Of a stretch of 64,000 nt of DNA, positions 57,596-64,000 are shown piece by piece. The notes below the pieces were generated by a model. The model was given only the letters and a program-made list of their open reading frames with translations, made no database searches and was not told the DNA's origin. The position numbers and the translations under genes were made by a program. Numbering within the stretch: the stretch's first letter is position 1; each line of letters begins with the position of its first letter. Origin of the DNA: Pseudomonas sp. dw_358. Lineage in GTDB: Bacteria; Pseudomonadota; Gammaproteobacteria; Pseudomonadales; Pseudomonadaceae. The stretch lies in assembly GCF_018449655.1 (NCBI RefSeq), contig NZ_JAAVUX010000019.1, positions 1 through 64,000 of the forward strand, written 5' to 3'.

Positions 57596-57633
57596 AAATA
57601 GGGGAAGAGCTTTAGAAGGCTCTTCCCCTATTT
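57596..57633 (-). terminator. perfect 15-bp hairpin before pheS
   Basis: AAATAGGGGAAGAGC (57596-57610) and GCTCTTCCCCTATTT (57619-57633) are exact inverted repeats with an 8-nt loop, ending 18 bp before the pheS start. It can terminate rplT transcripts or attenuate pheST. No Phe-rich leader peptide is visible upstream. Confidence 0.75.
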
Positions 57634-57690
57634 ACTGACGTTTAACACCGTGGGAGACCAGCGGCCACCCAAGGTGATTGTCGTGGGTAC

Positions 57691-58047
57691 TTAAGCCAGC
57701 GAGGCTTTAGCTTTCTCGACAATCGCAGCAAACGCCGCTTTTTCGTTCACAGCCAGATCAGCCAGAACCTTGCGGTCGATCTCGATCGACGCTTTTTTCA
57801 GGCCAGAGATCAGACGGCTGTAAGACAGACCGTTGACACGAGCACCAGCGTTGATACGAGCGATCCACAGAGCGCGGAACTGACGTTTTTTCTGACGACG
57901 GTCGCGGTAGGCGTATTGACCTGCCTTGATGACCGCTTGCTTGGCAACACGGAACACACGCGAACGCGCGCCGTAGTAGCCTTTTGCAAGTTTCAGAATT
58001 TTCTTGTGACGCTTACGGGCAATGACGCCACGCTTAACACGAGCCAT
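57691..58047 (-). CDS. rplT: 50S ribosomal protein L20
   Basis: The protein has 118 residues: MARVKRGVIARKRHKKILKLAKGYYGARSRVFRVAKQAVIKAGQYAYRDRR. Standard L20, needed for early 50S assembly. It follows rpmI by 27 bp in the infC-rpmI-rplT operon, in which L20 acts as translational repressor in enterobacteria. Confidence 0.98.
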   Translation of the reverse strand: MARVKRGVIARKRHKKILKLAKGYYGARSRVFRVAKQAVIKAGQYAYRDRRQKKRQFRALWIARINAGARVNGLSYSRLISGLKKASIEIDRKVLADLAVNEKAAFAAIVEKAKASLA

Positions 58048-58074
58048 GAGTTAGTCCTCTATCTTTGACCGAAA

Positions 58075-58269
58075 TTAACGAAGGCGCAGCATGCGCTCGA
58101 CTTTTGCCACGTCAGACGGATGCAGCAAGCTGCTACCGCGCAGTTGACGCTTACGCTTGGTCGACATTTTGGTCAGGATGTGGCTCTTGAAAGCGTGCTT
58201 GTGCTTGATGCCATTAGCCGTTTTGAGGAACCGCTTGGCTGCACCGCTTTTGGTTTTCATCTTTGGCAT
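58075..58269 (-). CDS. rpmI: 50S ribosomal protein L35
   Basis: The protein has 64 residues: MPKMKTKSGAAKRFLKTANG...HAFKSHILTKMSTKRKRQLRGSSLLHPSDV. Standard L35 length and sequence, between infC and rplT. Confidence 0.98.
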   Translation of the reverse strand: MPKMKTKSGAAKRFLKTANGIKHKHAFKSHILTKMSTKRKRQLRGSSLLHPSDVAKVERMLRLR

Positions 58270-58329
58270 GTTCGGGTACTCCGCATTCAGTTGATAAACA
58301 TAACCGCAAGGCCTGCCGTGCCCTGGTGG

Positions 58330-58881
58330 TTATTTCTTTTTCTTGGGGGCGATGACCATAATCAGCTGGCGTCCTTCCATCTTAGGATGCTGTTCGACCG
58401 AGCCATACTCGAGCAGGTCTTGTTCGACCCGCTTGAGAAGCTCCATCCCCAGCTCCTGATGCGCCATCTCACGGCCGCGAAATCTCAACGAGATCTTGGC
58501 CCTGTCCCCATCACTAAGGAAACGTACCAGGTTGCGAAGTTTTACCTGGTAATCCCCTTCCTCCGTCCCTGGACGAAACTTGATTTCTTTGACCTGAATC
58601 TGCTTCTGGTTCTTCTTCGCGGCAGCGACCTGCTTCTTCTTTTCGAAGATCGACTTGCCATAATCCATCACCCGGCAAACAGGTGGGATGGCGTCGGCAG
58701 AAATCTCTACCAGATCCAGCTTGGCTTCTTCAGCAATACGAAGCGCTTCATCAATCGAGACGATGCCAATCTGCTCGCCGTCAGCGCCAATTAACCGAAC
58801 CTCGCGTGCCGAGATATTCTCGTTGATCGGGGCCTTCGGTGCAGCTCGTTTATCTTGTCTCATTTCACGCTTAATAGTAAT
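58330..58881 (-). CDS. infC: translation initiation factor IF-3 (ATT start)
   Basis: The protein has 183 residues. KAPINENISAREVRLIGADGEQIGIVSIDEALRIAEE and FRGREMAHQELGMELLKRVEQDLLEYG are the two IF-3 domains. The start is taken as ATT at 58881, giving (M)TIKREMRQDKR; ATG 58863 would drop six residues. A rare ATT start is the known basis of infC autoregulation. It shares one base with the thrS stop (TAATT), so the two are translationally coupled. Confidence 0.95.
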   Translation of the reverse strand: MTIKREMRQDKRAAPKAPINENISAREVRLIGADGEQIGIVSIDEALRIAEEAKLDLVEISADAIPPVCRVMDYGKSIFEKKKQVAAAKKNQKQIQVKEIKFRPGTEEGDYQVKLRNLVRFLSDGDRAKISLRFRGREMAHQELGMELLKRVEQDLLEYGSVEQHPKMEGRQLIMVIAPKKKK

Positions 58882-60803
58882 TACTCCGAATCATGGCGAC
58901 CACGCCGGGAAACCGCTTGTGCGAGGAACTCGGTGAACTGAGCGACGGGCATGGAGCCCAGGTCTGCACCTTCACGGGTACGCACAGCGACAGTTTGCGT
59001 TTCAACCTCCCGATCTCCGATCACGAGGAGATAAGGAACCTTGAGCAAAGTATGCTCGCGGATTTTAAAGCCGATTTTCTCATTTCTCAAGTCGGACTTG
59101 GCACGAAACCCGCTTTGGAGCAGATTTTTTTCCACATCGAGGGCAAAATCAGCTTGTTTATCAGTGATATTCATGATCACTGCCTGGGTTGGCGCCAGCC
59201 AGGCCGGGAATGCACCTTCATAGTGCTCGATCAAAATCCCGATGAAGCGCTCGAAGGAACCGAGAATGGCCCGGTGCAGCATCACTGGGTGCTGGCGGTC
59301 ATTATTCTCGGAAACGTACTCGGCGTCGAGACGGATCGGCAGGTTGAAGTCCAGCTGTAGCGTACCGCACTGCCAGACGCGACCCAGGCAGTCCTTGAGC
59401 GAAAACTCGATCTTCGGCCCGTAGAAGGCACCCTCGCCTGGCTGCAGGTCATACGGCAGACCGGCATTGTCCAGCGCGGTGGCCAAAGCGCTTTCGGCAC
59501 GGTCCCACAGCTCGTCGGAACCCACGCGCTTCTCGGGGCGAGTCGAGAGCTTGAGCTGGATGTCCTTGAAGCCGAAGTCGGCGTAGACGTTCATGGTCAG
59601 CTTGATGAACGCGGCCGATTCGGACTGCATCTGCTCTTCGGTGCAGAAAATGTGCGCATCGTCCTGCACGAAGCCACGCACGCGCATGATGCCATGCAGC
59701 GCACCCGACGGCTCGTTGCGGTGGCAGGCGCCGAACTCGGCCAGGCGCAGTGGCAGCTCGCGGTAGCTTTTCAGGCCTTGGTTGAAGATCTGCACGTGGC
59801 ACGGGCAGTTCATCGGCTTGATGGCGTAGTCGCGGTTTTCAGACTGAGTGGTGAACATGTTCTCGGCATAGTTGGCCCAGTGCCCGGACTTTTCCCACAG
59901 GCCGCGATCCACGACCTGAGGCGTCTTGACCTCGAGGTAGCCGTTCTCGCGCTGAACCTTGCGCATGTATTGCTCGAGCACCTGATAGATGGTCCAGCCA
60001 GCCGGGTGCCAGAACACCATGCCCGGCGCTTCTTCCTGGAGGTGGAAGAGGTTCAGGCGCTTGCCGATCTTGCGGTGATCGCGCTTCTCGGCTTCCTCGA
60101 TACGCTGGATATAGGCGGCCAGCTGCTTCTTGTCAGCCCAGGCAGTGCCGTACACGCGTTGCAGTTGTTCGTTCTTGGCGTCGCCACGCCAGTAGGCACC
60201 CGACAGCTTGGTCAATTTGAACGACTTGAGGAAGCGCGTGTTCGGCACGTGGGGGCCGCGGCACATGTCGACGTATTCTTCGTGGTAGTACAGGCCCATG
60301 GACTGCTCGTCCGGCATGTCCTCGACCAGGCGCAACTTGTACTCTTCACCGCGCGCCTTGAAGACTTCGATGACTTCGGCTCGAGGGGTGACCTTTTTGA
60401 TCACGTCGTAGTCGGTGTCGATCAGCTGCTGCATGCGCTGTTCGATGGCCGCCAAGTCTTCGGGCGTGAAAGGACGTTCGTAGGCAATGTCATAATAGAA
60501 GCCGTCCTCGATGACCGGGCCGATGACCATGCGCGCGGTCGGGTACAGCTGCTTGACCGCGTGCCCAACAAGGTGGGCGCAGGAGTGGCGGATGATCTCG
60601 ACGCCTTCCTGGTCCTTGGGGGTGATGATCTGCAGGGTTGCATCGCGTTCGATCAGATCGCTGGCATCGACCAGCTGACCGTCGACCTTGCCGGCTACGG
60701 TTGCCTTGGCCAGGCCCGCGCCAATGGATGCGGCCACTTCGGCTACGGATACTGCATGATCGAACGAACGCTGACTGCCGTCGGGAAGAGTAATAGTTGG
60801 CAT
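58881..60803 (-). CDS. thrS: threonyl-tRNA synthetase
   Basis: The protein has 640 residues. N-terminal TGS domain (MPTITLPDGSQRSFDHAVSV), editing domain with HSCAHLVGHAV (HxxxH), class II catalytic core (RVRGFVQDDAHIFCTEEQM, MLHRAILGSFERFIGILIEHY), and anticodon-binding C-terminus. ATG 60803 is chosen over upstream in-frame codons because it has GGAGAGGAGG and begins with the usual TGS sequence. The leader carries an anticodon-like hairpin described separately. Confidence 0.97.
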   Translation of the reverse strand: MPTITLPDGSQRSFDHAVSVAEVAASIGAGLAKATVAGKVDGQLVDASDLIERDATLQIITPKDQEGVEIIRHSCAHLVGHAVKQLYPTARMVIGPVIEDGFYYDIAYERPFTPEDLAAIEQRMQQLIDTDYDVIKKVTPRAEVIEVFKARGEEYKLRLVEDMPDEQSMGLYYHEEYVDMCRGPHVPNTRFLKSFKLTKLSGAYWRGDAKNEQLQRVYGTAWADKKQLAAYIQRIEEAEKRDHRKIGKRLNLFHLQEEAPGMVFWHPAGWTIYQVLEQYMRKVQRENGYLEVKTPQVVDRGLWEKSGHWANYAENMFTTQSENRDYAIKPMNCPCHVQIFNQGLKSYRELPLRLAEFGACHRNEPSGALHGIMRVRGFVQDDAHIFCTEEQMQSESAAFIKLTMNVYADFGFKDIQLKLSTRPEKRVGSDELWDRAESALATALDNAGLPYDLQPGEGAFYGPKIEFSLKDCLGRVWQCGTLQLDFNLPIRLDAEYVSENNDRQHPVMLHRAILGSFERFIGILIEHYEGAFPAWLAPTQAVIMNITDKQADFALDVEKNLLQSGFRAKSDLRNEKIGFKIREHTLLKVPYLLVIGDREVETQTVAVRTREGADLGSMPVAQFTEFLAQAVSRRGRHDSE

Positions 60804-60821
60804 GGCGCCTCCTCTCCTAGT

Positions 60822-60843
60822 GGTGACCCCTACCAAAGGTCAC
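60822..60843 (-). promoter_or_regulatory. thrS leader hairpin resembling a tRNA-Thr anticodon arm
   Basis: In the thrS mRNA, GUGACCU pairs with GGGUCAC to form a 7-bp stem with a 7-nt loop UUGGUAG. Its central GGU equals the tRNA-Thr(GGU) anticodon, flanked by U at position 33 and A at 37. It ends ~19 nt before the ATG, beside the ribosome site. The remaining leader up to 61155 has no gene that I can support. Confidence 0.6.
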
Positions 60844-61155
60844 GTGGGTTGGGATGAGCCAGTACGCGATTCGATCCAGGCCGTGTAACTTGCCTGCCTT
60901 ACATTGGCAGGAGCCCTGAGGCCAGCCGCAGATCGAACCAGAGTGACTGGTTTTGAATGTACTCGGTAATCCGCACCTTGCACGGTTGCGGCGCAGCATC
61001 CTATCACAGATATCGGGCGGCATTGGCCTGGCCATGGATTTTGTCCAATGGGCTGAACTCAAACCGGTCAGGCCGGCTCAAATGGCCGAGACGATGCCGC
61101 ACCCGCTGTCCTGTAAAGTGCCGCGTCAACCATCCCGCTAACAGGAGTACCCACC

Positions 61156-61452
61156 ATGCGCTTTTATCAAGTGGCAACACTGACCCTGGCCCTGGCCGCC
61201 TCTGTACCTGCTTTTGCCGGGAAATGGCCGGACGGCGCCAAGGAACGCTTCACCCAGGACTGTGTCAACAGTGCCAGCCAACATGTCGACCCGGCCATGG
61301 CCAAGCAGCTGTGCGATTGCAGCACCGCACAGGCCACCAAGGATTTCAGCGACAAGGAACTGGCCATGCTCAATACGCCTCCGAGCAACGCCAATGAAGA
61401 GGTGCGCGCGCGACTGATGAAAGACACGCAAGTGTGCCGAACCAAGAGCTGA
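61156..61452 (+). CDS. small periplasmic protein
   Basis: The protein has 98 residues: MRFYQVATLTLALAASVPAFAGKWPDG: a signal peptide cleaved after AFA. The mature part has Cys in TQDCVNSASQ, QLCDCSTAQ and QVCRTKS, which may pair as disulfides. Common in Pseudomonas, function unknown. AGGAG precedes the ATG. Confidence 0.8.
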   Translation: MRFYQVATLTLALAASVPAFAGKWPDGAKERFTQDCVNSASQHVDPAMAKQLCDCSTAQATKDFSDKELAMLNTPPSNANEEVRARLMKDTQVCRTKS

Positions 61453-61639
61453 TTTTCGCAGCGACAGACCCCTCCCAAGCGCTTCACGGGGCAATTTGCC
61501 GCACGAAAACGCGATGCAGCGCTCTTTTTGAGGATATTTCGCATTCGCGCGATGGGCATTTAGCCCAATGAAATCAGGGGTTTGGCAAATGTCACGAAAA
61601 AAAAACACGATAATCACAGGAAACGGCACATCTAAAAGG

Positions 61640-61667
61640 CTTACAGCCCGCGCATTTAGACTATGAT
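61640..61667 (+). promoter_or_regulatory. candidate promoter of the cold-shock gene
   Basis: CTTACA (61640-61645), 16-bp spacer, TATGAT (61662-61667). It leaves a ~65-nt leader before the cold-shock gene, which is usual for such mRNAs. Confidence 0.5.
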
Positions 61668-61736
61668 AGCTCCCGTGTGCCCAGTTGGCCTGAGCAGCAC
61701 AGCACTACTGAATATTATGTTTCTTGGAGATACACC

Positions 61737-61949
61737 ATGTCTAATCGCCAAACCGGCACCGTAAAATGGTTCAACGATGAGAAAGGCTTCGGCTTCATCA
61801 CTCCTCAAGGTGGCGGTGACGACCTGTTCGTACACTTCAAAGCTATCGAATCCGACGGTTTCAAAAGCTTGAAAGAAGGCCAAACGGTTTCTTTCGTAGC
61901 TGAGAAAGGCCAAAAGGGCATGCAAGCTGCTCAAGTTCGCCCAGAATAA
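61737..61949 (+). CDS. cold-shock protein (CspA family)
   Basis: The protein has 70 residues: TGTVKWFNDEKGFGFITPQGGGDDLFVHFKAIESDGFKSLKEGQTVSFVAEKGQKGMQAAQV. RNP1 (KGFGFI) and RNP2 (LFVHF) nucleic-acid-binding motifs are intact. It acts as an RNA chaperone. Ribosome site TTGGAG. A strong terminator follows. Confidence 0.95.
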   Translation: MSNRQTGTVKWFNDEKGFGFITPQGGGDDLFVHFKAIESDGFKSLKEGQTVSFVAEKGQKGMQAAQVRPE

Positions 61950-61970
61950 TATTCTGACTGAACAAAAAAA

Positions 61971-61997
61971 ACCCGCCGTCTAGGCGGGTTTTTTTTG
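61971..61997. terminator. bidirectional terminator after the cold-shock gene
   Basis: ACCCGCC (971-977) and GGCGGGT (983-989) with a 5-nt loop, A8 on the left and T8 on the right. It serves the cold-shock gene and the convergent lipoprotein gene. Confidence 0.95.
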
Positions 61998-62013
61998 CCT
62001 GCGATTCAGCCAG

Positions 62014-62337
62014 TCAGCCGCAGTTGGCTCGTACTATCACCCCATTGGCATCCGTGTTCAGGTTAAGGCGCTCGGAACGATAGTCCAGCGTCACCATGTC
62101 ATCGGGCTTGAGCGCGCGGACAACCTGAGCGCCAGATTGGGCCTTGGCCTGTTCCATCAAGGCAGGCGTGACTGTTTTGCCAAGGGTGTATTGGGCTTGC
62201 TCGGCATGGCAGCGACCGTCCTGGACTGTAACGCTGGCCGCGGCGGGCGCTTCGCTTCTGGCTGACTCATGGTTGACGCACCCACCCAGAACCAGCATGG
62301 CCAATATCGTCAGCGGAATGACACGCTTGCAAGGCAT
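62014..62337 (-). CDS. I78-type inhibitor-like lipoprotein
   Basis: The protein has 107 residues. Signal sequence with lipobox VLGGC (Cys20). The mature part (CHAEQAQYTLGKTVTPALMEQAKAQSGAQVVRALKPDDMVTLDYRSERLNLNTDANGVIVRANCG) is the I78 peptidase-inhibitor family pattern. Probably an outer-membrane or periplasmic lipoprotein; the target protease is not known. GGAGG ribosome site. Confidence 0.82.
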   Translation of the reverse strand: MPCKRVIPLTILAMLVLGGCVNHESARSEAPAAASVTVQDGRCHAEQAQYTLGKTVTPALMEQAKAQSGAQVVRALKPDDMVTLDYRSERLNLNTDANGVIVRANCG

Positions 62338-62567
62338 GGAGCCTCCTTGAAAAAAAACAGGAACACCTCCGACCTTTTAAGGGTCGATTGGTTGCAGCCG
62401 GGCCAGTATGCCCCAGCCGGAAAGCGCCGGCATCCGCGAAACGCGGCGGTTATCTTTCAAGGTATTTCGCGGCGGCCTGCCCAGCCGACAGGGATGCCAA
62501 AAGGTCACACGGCATGCTTTACTAGCGCAATCAGGGGCGAAGTTGCCCGCGTTATTGCGAGATCATC

Positions 62568-62810
62568 ATGGCCAACGTTTCCGTAGATGCCGACATCAAG
62601 GTCAAATGGCCCCAAGGCCAATCCTCCTACAGCCCCGGCAATCCAGAAGAGCTGGCCATCATTGCCGTGGACCTGCTGGTCAAGGAACTCGGCACTCAGG
62701 CCGCGCGCCTGTTCATCGGCCAGGTGTTCGAACGCTATGGCGACGAGCACCTGACCGGGGTTGCGCACCCCGCCATCGGGCCGCTGCTCGCCGCACGCCC
62801 CATCGGCTAG
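62568..62810 (+). CDS. unknown small conserved-looking protein
   Basis: The protein has 80 residues: MANVSVDADIKVKWPQGQSSYSPGNPEELAIIAVDLLVKELGTQAARLFIGQVFERYGDEHL. No family recognised. Its stop shares the palindrome CTAG with the stop of the convergent nucleoside hydrolase gene. Confidence 0.65.
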   Translation: MANVSVDADIKVKWPQGQSSYSPGNPEELAIIAVDLLVKELGTQAARLFIGQVFERYGDEHLTGVAHPAIGPLLAARPIG

Positions 62811-63769
62811 GCCAATCGCGCGAGGCGCTCGCTCAACAGATCGAAGAACCCTTGAGCATCGCCGTCCTGCAGCCACAGGACCCGGCTCGGCAACCCGGTC
62901 TTGCCATACCAGTCGGCGATGGTCTGGCCAAAGGTCGGCCCTTCGCGGGTGTCAATGGACAGGTGCACTTCACGCCCGCTGAACAATCGAGGCCGCAACA
63001 GCCAGGCGATGACGCTGGCATCATGCACCGGACCACCCGGCAACCCGTAGTGCAGCATGTCCGCCTTGACGTACTCATCGAGAATTCCGTGCACCAACTG
63101 CCCGGCGCGGTTGCCGAGCGCCGCGATCTGCGCCAACCGCGCTTCACTGGTGAGGACCTTGTGTGTCACGTCCAACGGCACGTAGACCAGCCGCACGCCG
63201 CTGTCGAGCACTACCTGCGCCGCATGGGGGTCGGCAAACAGGTTGAATTCCGCCACAGGGGTAATGTTGCCACCGTTGAAGTGAGCCCCCCCCATGACCA
63301 CCACCTGGTTGATGCCGTGCACAATCTCGGGCGCCTTGATCAACGCCAGGGCCAGGTTGGTCTGCGGCCCGAGCATGGCGATGGTGATGCTCTGCGGTTC
63401 GGCGCTGCCAAGGGTTTCGACCAGGTAGTCGACGGCATTGCCGGCAGCAAGCGGCGCTGCCGGCTCATACACCGGCACGCCGGGCAAACCCTCGGCACCA
63501 TGGACATTCTCGGCGTAGATCGGCGTGCGCACCAACGGACGCGGCGCACCTGCGTACACCGGCACCTCTTGGCGGCCGCCCCACTCCCGAGCCAGGCGTG
63601 CATTGCGCGAGGTCTTGTCCAGCCGCACGTTGCCGGCCACGGTGGTGATGGCCCGCAGCTTGAGTTCATCGCGGGAGGCCATGGCCATCAGCAGCGCAAC
63701 CACGTCATCTGCCCCAGGGTCAGTGTCGATGATCAGGTCAACGGGTTGGAAATCAGCAGCATTTGCCAA
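62807..63769 (-). CDS. nucleoside hydrolase
   Basis: The protein is about 320 residues. VDLIIDTDPGADDVVALLMAMAS holds the DxDxxxDD calcium site, VVVMGGAHFNGGNITPVAEFNLFADPHAA the second signature, and HDASVIAWLL the catalytic-site His region. It splits ribonucleosides to base and ribose. rbsD ends 23 bp upstream, so the product ribose would be handled by the same operon. The start is uncertain: TTG 63769 has GAGG upstream, while ATG 63841 would overlap rbsD by 49 bp. Confidence 0.87.
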   Translation of the reverse strand: MANAADFQPVDLIIDTDPGADDVVALLMAMASRDELKLRAITTVAGNVRLDKTSRNARLAREWGGRQEVPVYAGAPRPLVRTPIYAENVHGAEGLPGVPVYEPAAPLAAGNAVDYLVETLGSAEPQSITIAMLGPQTNLALALIKAPEIVHGINQVVVMGGAHFNGGNITPVAEFNLFADPHAAQVVLDSGVRLVYVPLDVTHKVLTSEARLAQIAALGNRAGQLVHGILDEYVKADMLHYGLPGGPVHDASVIAWLLRPRLFSGREVHLSIDTREGPTFGQTIADWYGKTGLPSRVLWLQDGDAQGFFDLLSERLARLA

Positions 63770-63792
63770 GGAGCGGTCCTCGCCATCAAAAA

Positions 63793-64000
63793 TCAGAAGA
63801 ATACCCCTGAAACCAGGGCAATGTTGCAGTACGGCTGGCATTCACCAGTGCGCACGATGGCACGCGCCTGGCGGCTCAGTTGCTTGAAGTCGGCATGACT
63901 GAGCAGACGCCGAGTGCCCAGAGCCCCCTCGCCCTCCAGTTGGTCCAACCAGGCCAGCGGCCCAGGTCGGGCTTCGAGGATTTCCTGCGCCAGCACATGG
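63793..64000 (-). CDS. rbsD: D-ribose pyranase, C-terminal part
   Basis: The visible ~68 residues end HADFKQLSRQARAIVRTGECQPYCNIALVSGVFF, matching the RbsD C-terminus with its RTGE.xPYxN motif. The 5' end lies beyond the window. It interconverts ribose forms and sits upstream of the nucleoside hydrolase in a ribose/nucleoside salvage operon. Confidence 0.85.
   Translation of the reverse strand, partial: HVLAQEILEARPGPLAWLDQLEGEGALGTRRLLSHADFKQLSRQARAIVRTGECQPYCNIALVSGVFF

Noticed and set aside
1..64000. CRISPR arrays, insertion sequences and rRNA genes
   Set aside because: No regularly spaced repeat arrays, transposase signatures or rRNA sequence were seen.

Overview
This window is a Pseudomonas chromosome segment (a fluorescens/putida-type relative is the best guess, not proven) carrying one apparently complete prophage of about 53 kb. 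The host assignment rests on the block at the right, thrS-infC-rpmI-rplT-pheS-pheT-ihfA-merR-type gene-tRNA-Pro(GGG), which is the usual Pseudomonas order, with high-GC coding typical of the genus. Beyond thrS lie a small exported protein, a cold-shock protein, an I78-type lipoprotein, a nucleoside hydrolase and the end of rbsD.

The prophage is bounded by a 49-bp direct repeat (308-356 and 53322-53370) that is the 3' part of tRNA-Pro(GGG). The whole tRNA (complement 53324-53400) survives at the integrase end. Paired 9-bp direct repeats spaced 11 bp lie just inside both ends and look like integrase arm sites. A different set of three 9-bp repeats, partly with the same spacing, lies just outside attL. 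This hints that a second element may be, or once was, integrated in tandem to the left.

The phage combines lambda-like control with a contractile-tail (myovirus) virion. Around 38.8 kb an S24-type repressor (+) and a Cro/CII/O/DnaB/NinB/DUF1364/RusA/Q-like early operon (-) diverge from three operators of the form TTACCnnnnGGTAA. Two more copies at 41.73-41.76 kb cover a second promoter. That promoter starts a rightward early operon with a boxA-bearing leader, many tiny genes, a Bet/RecT annealing protein, a YqaJ exonuclease fused to a long C-terminal extension, a putative excisionase and the integrase. A HipA-like kinase plus a DUF3037 protein sit directly behind the repressor, as expected of lysogenic-conversion or defence cargo.

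The late operon runs leftward from about 32.8 kb to 1 kb: a predicted pR'-type promoter, a tRNA-like structure, a Com-like zinc protein, an oppositely oriented HicAB pair, small membrane proteins, an Ig-like protein, two glycosyltransferases, terminase, DUF1073 portal, DUF2213 protease/scaffold, cement protein, DUF2184 capsid, DUF3383 sheath, DUF3277 tube, a tail chaperone with a -1 frameshift, tape measure, baseplate, fibre and its chaperone. It ends with GH19 endolysin, Rz/Rz1 and two tail-type enzymes: a GH5 glycosidase with a beta-rich insert and an SGNH esterase. Intrinsic terminators in sense orientation recur between the late genes, consistent with a processive Q-type antiterminator.
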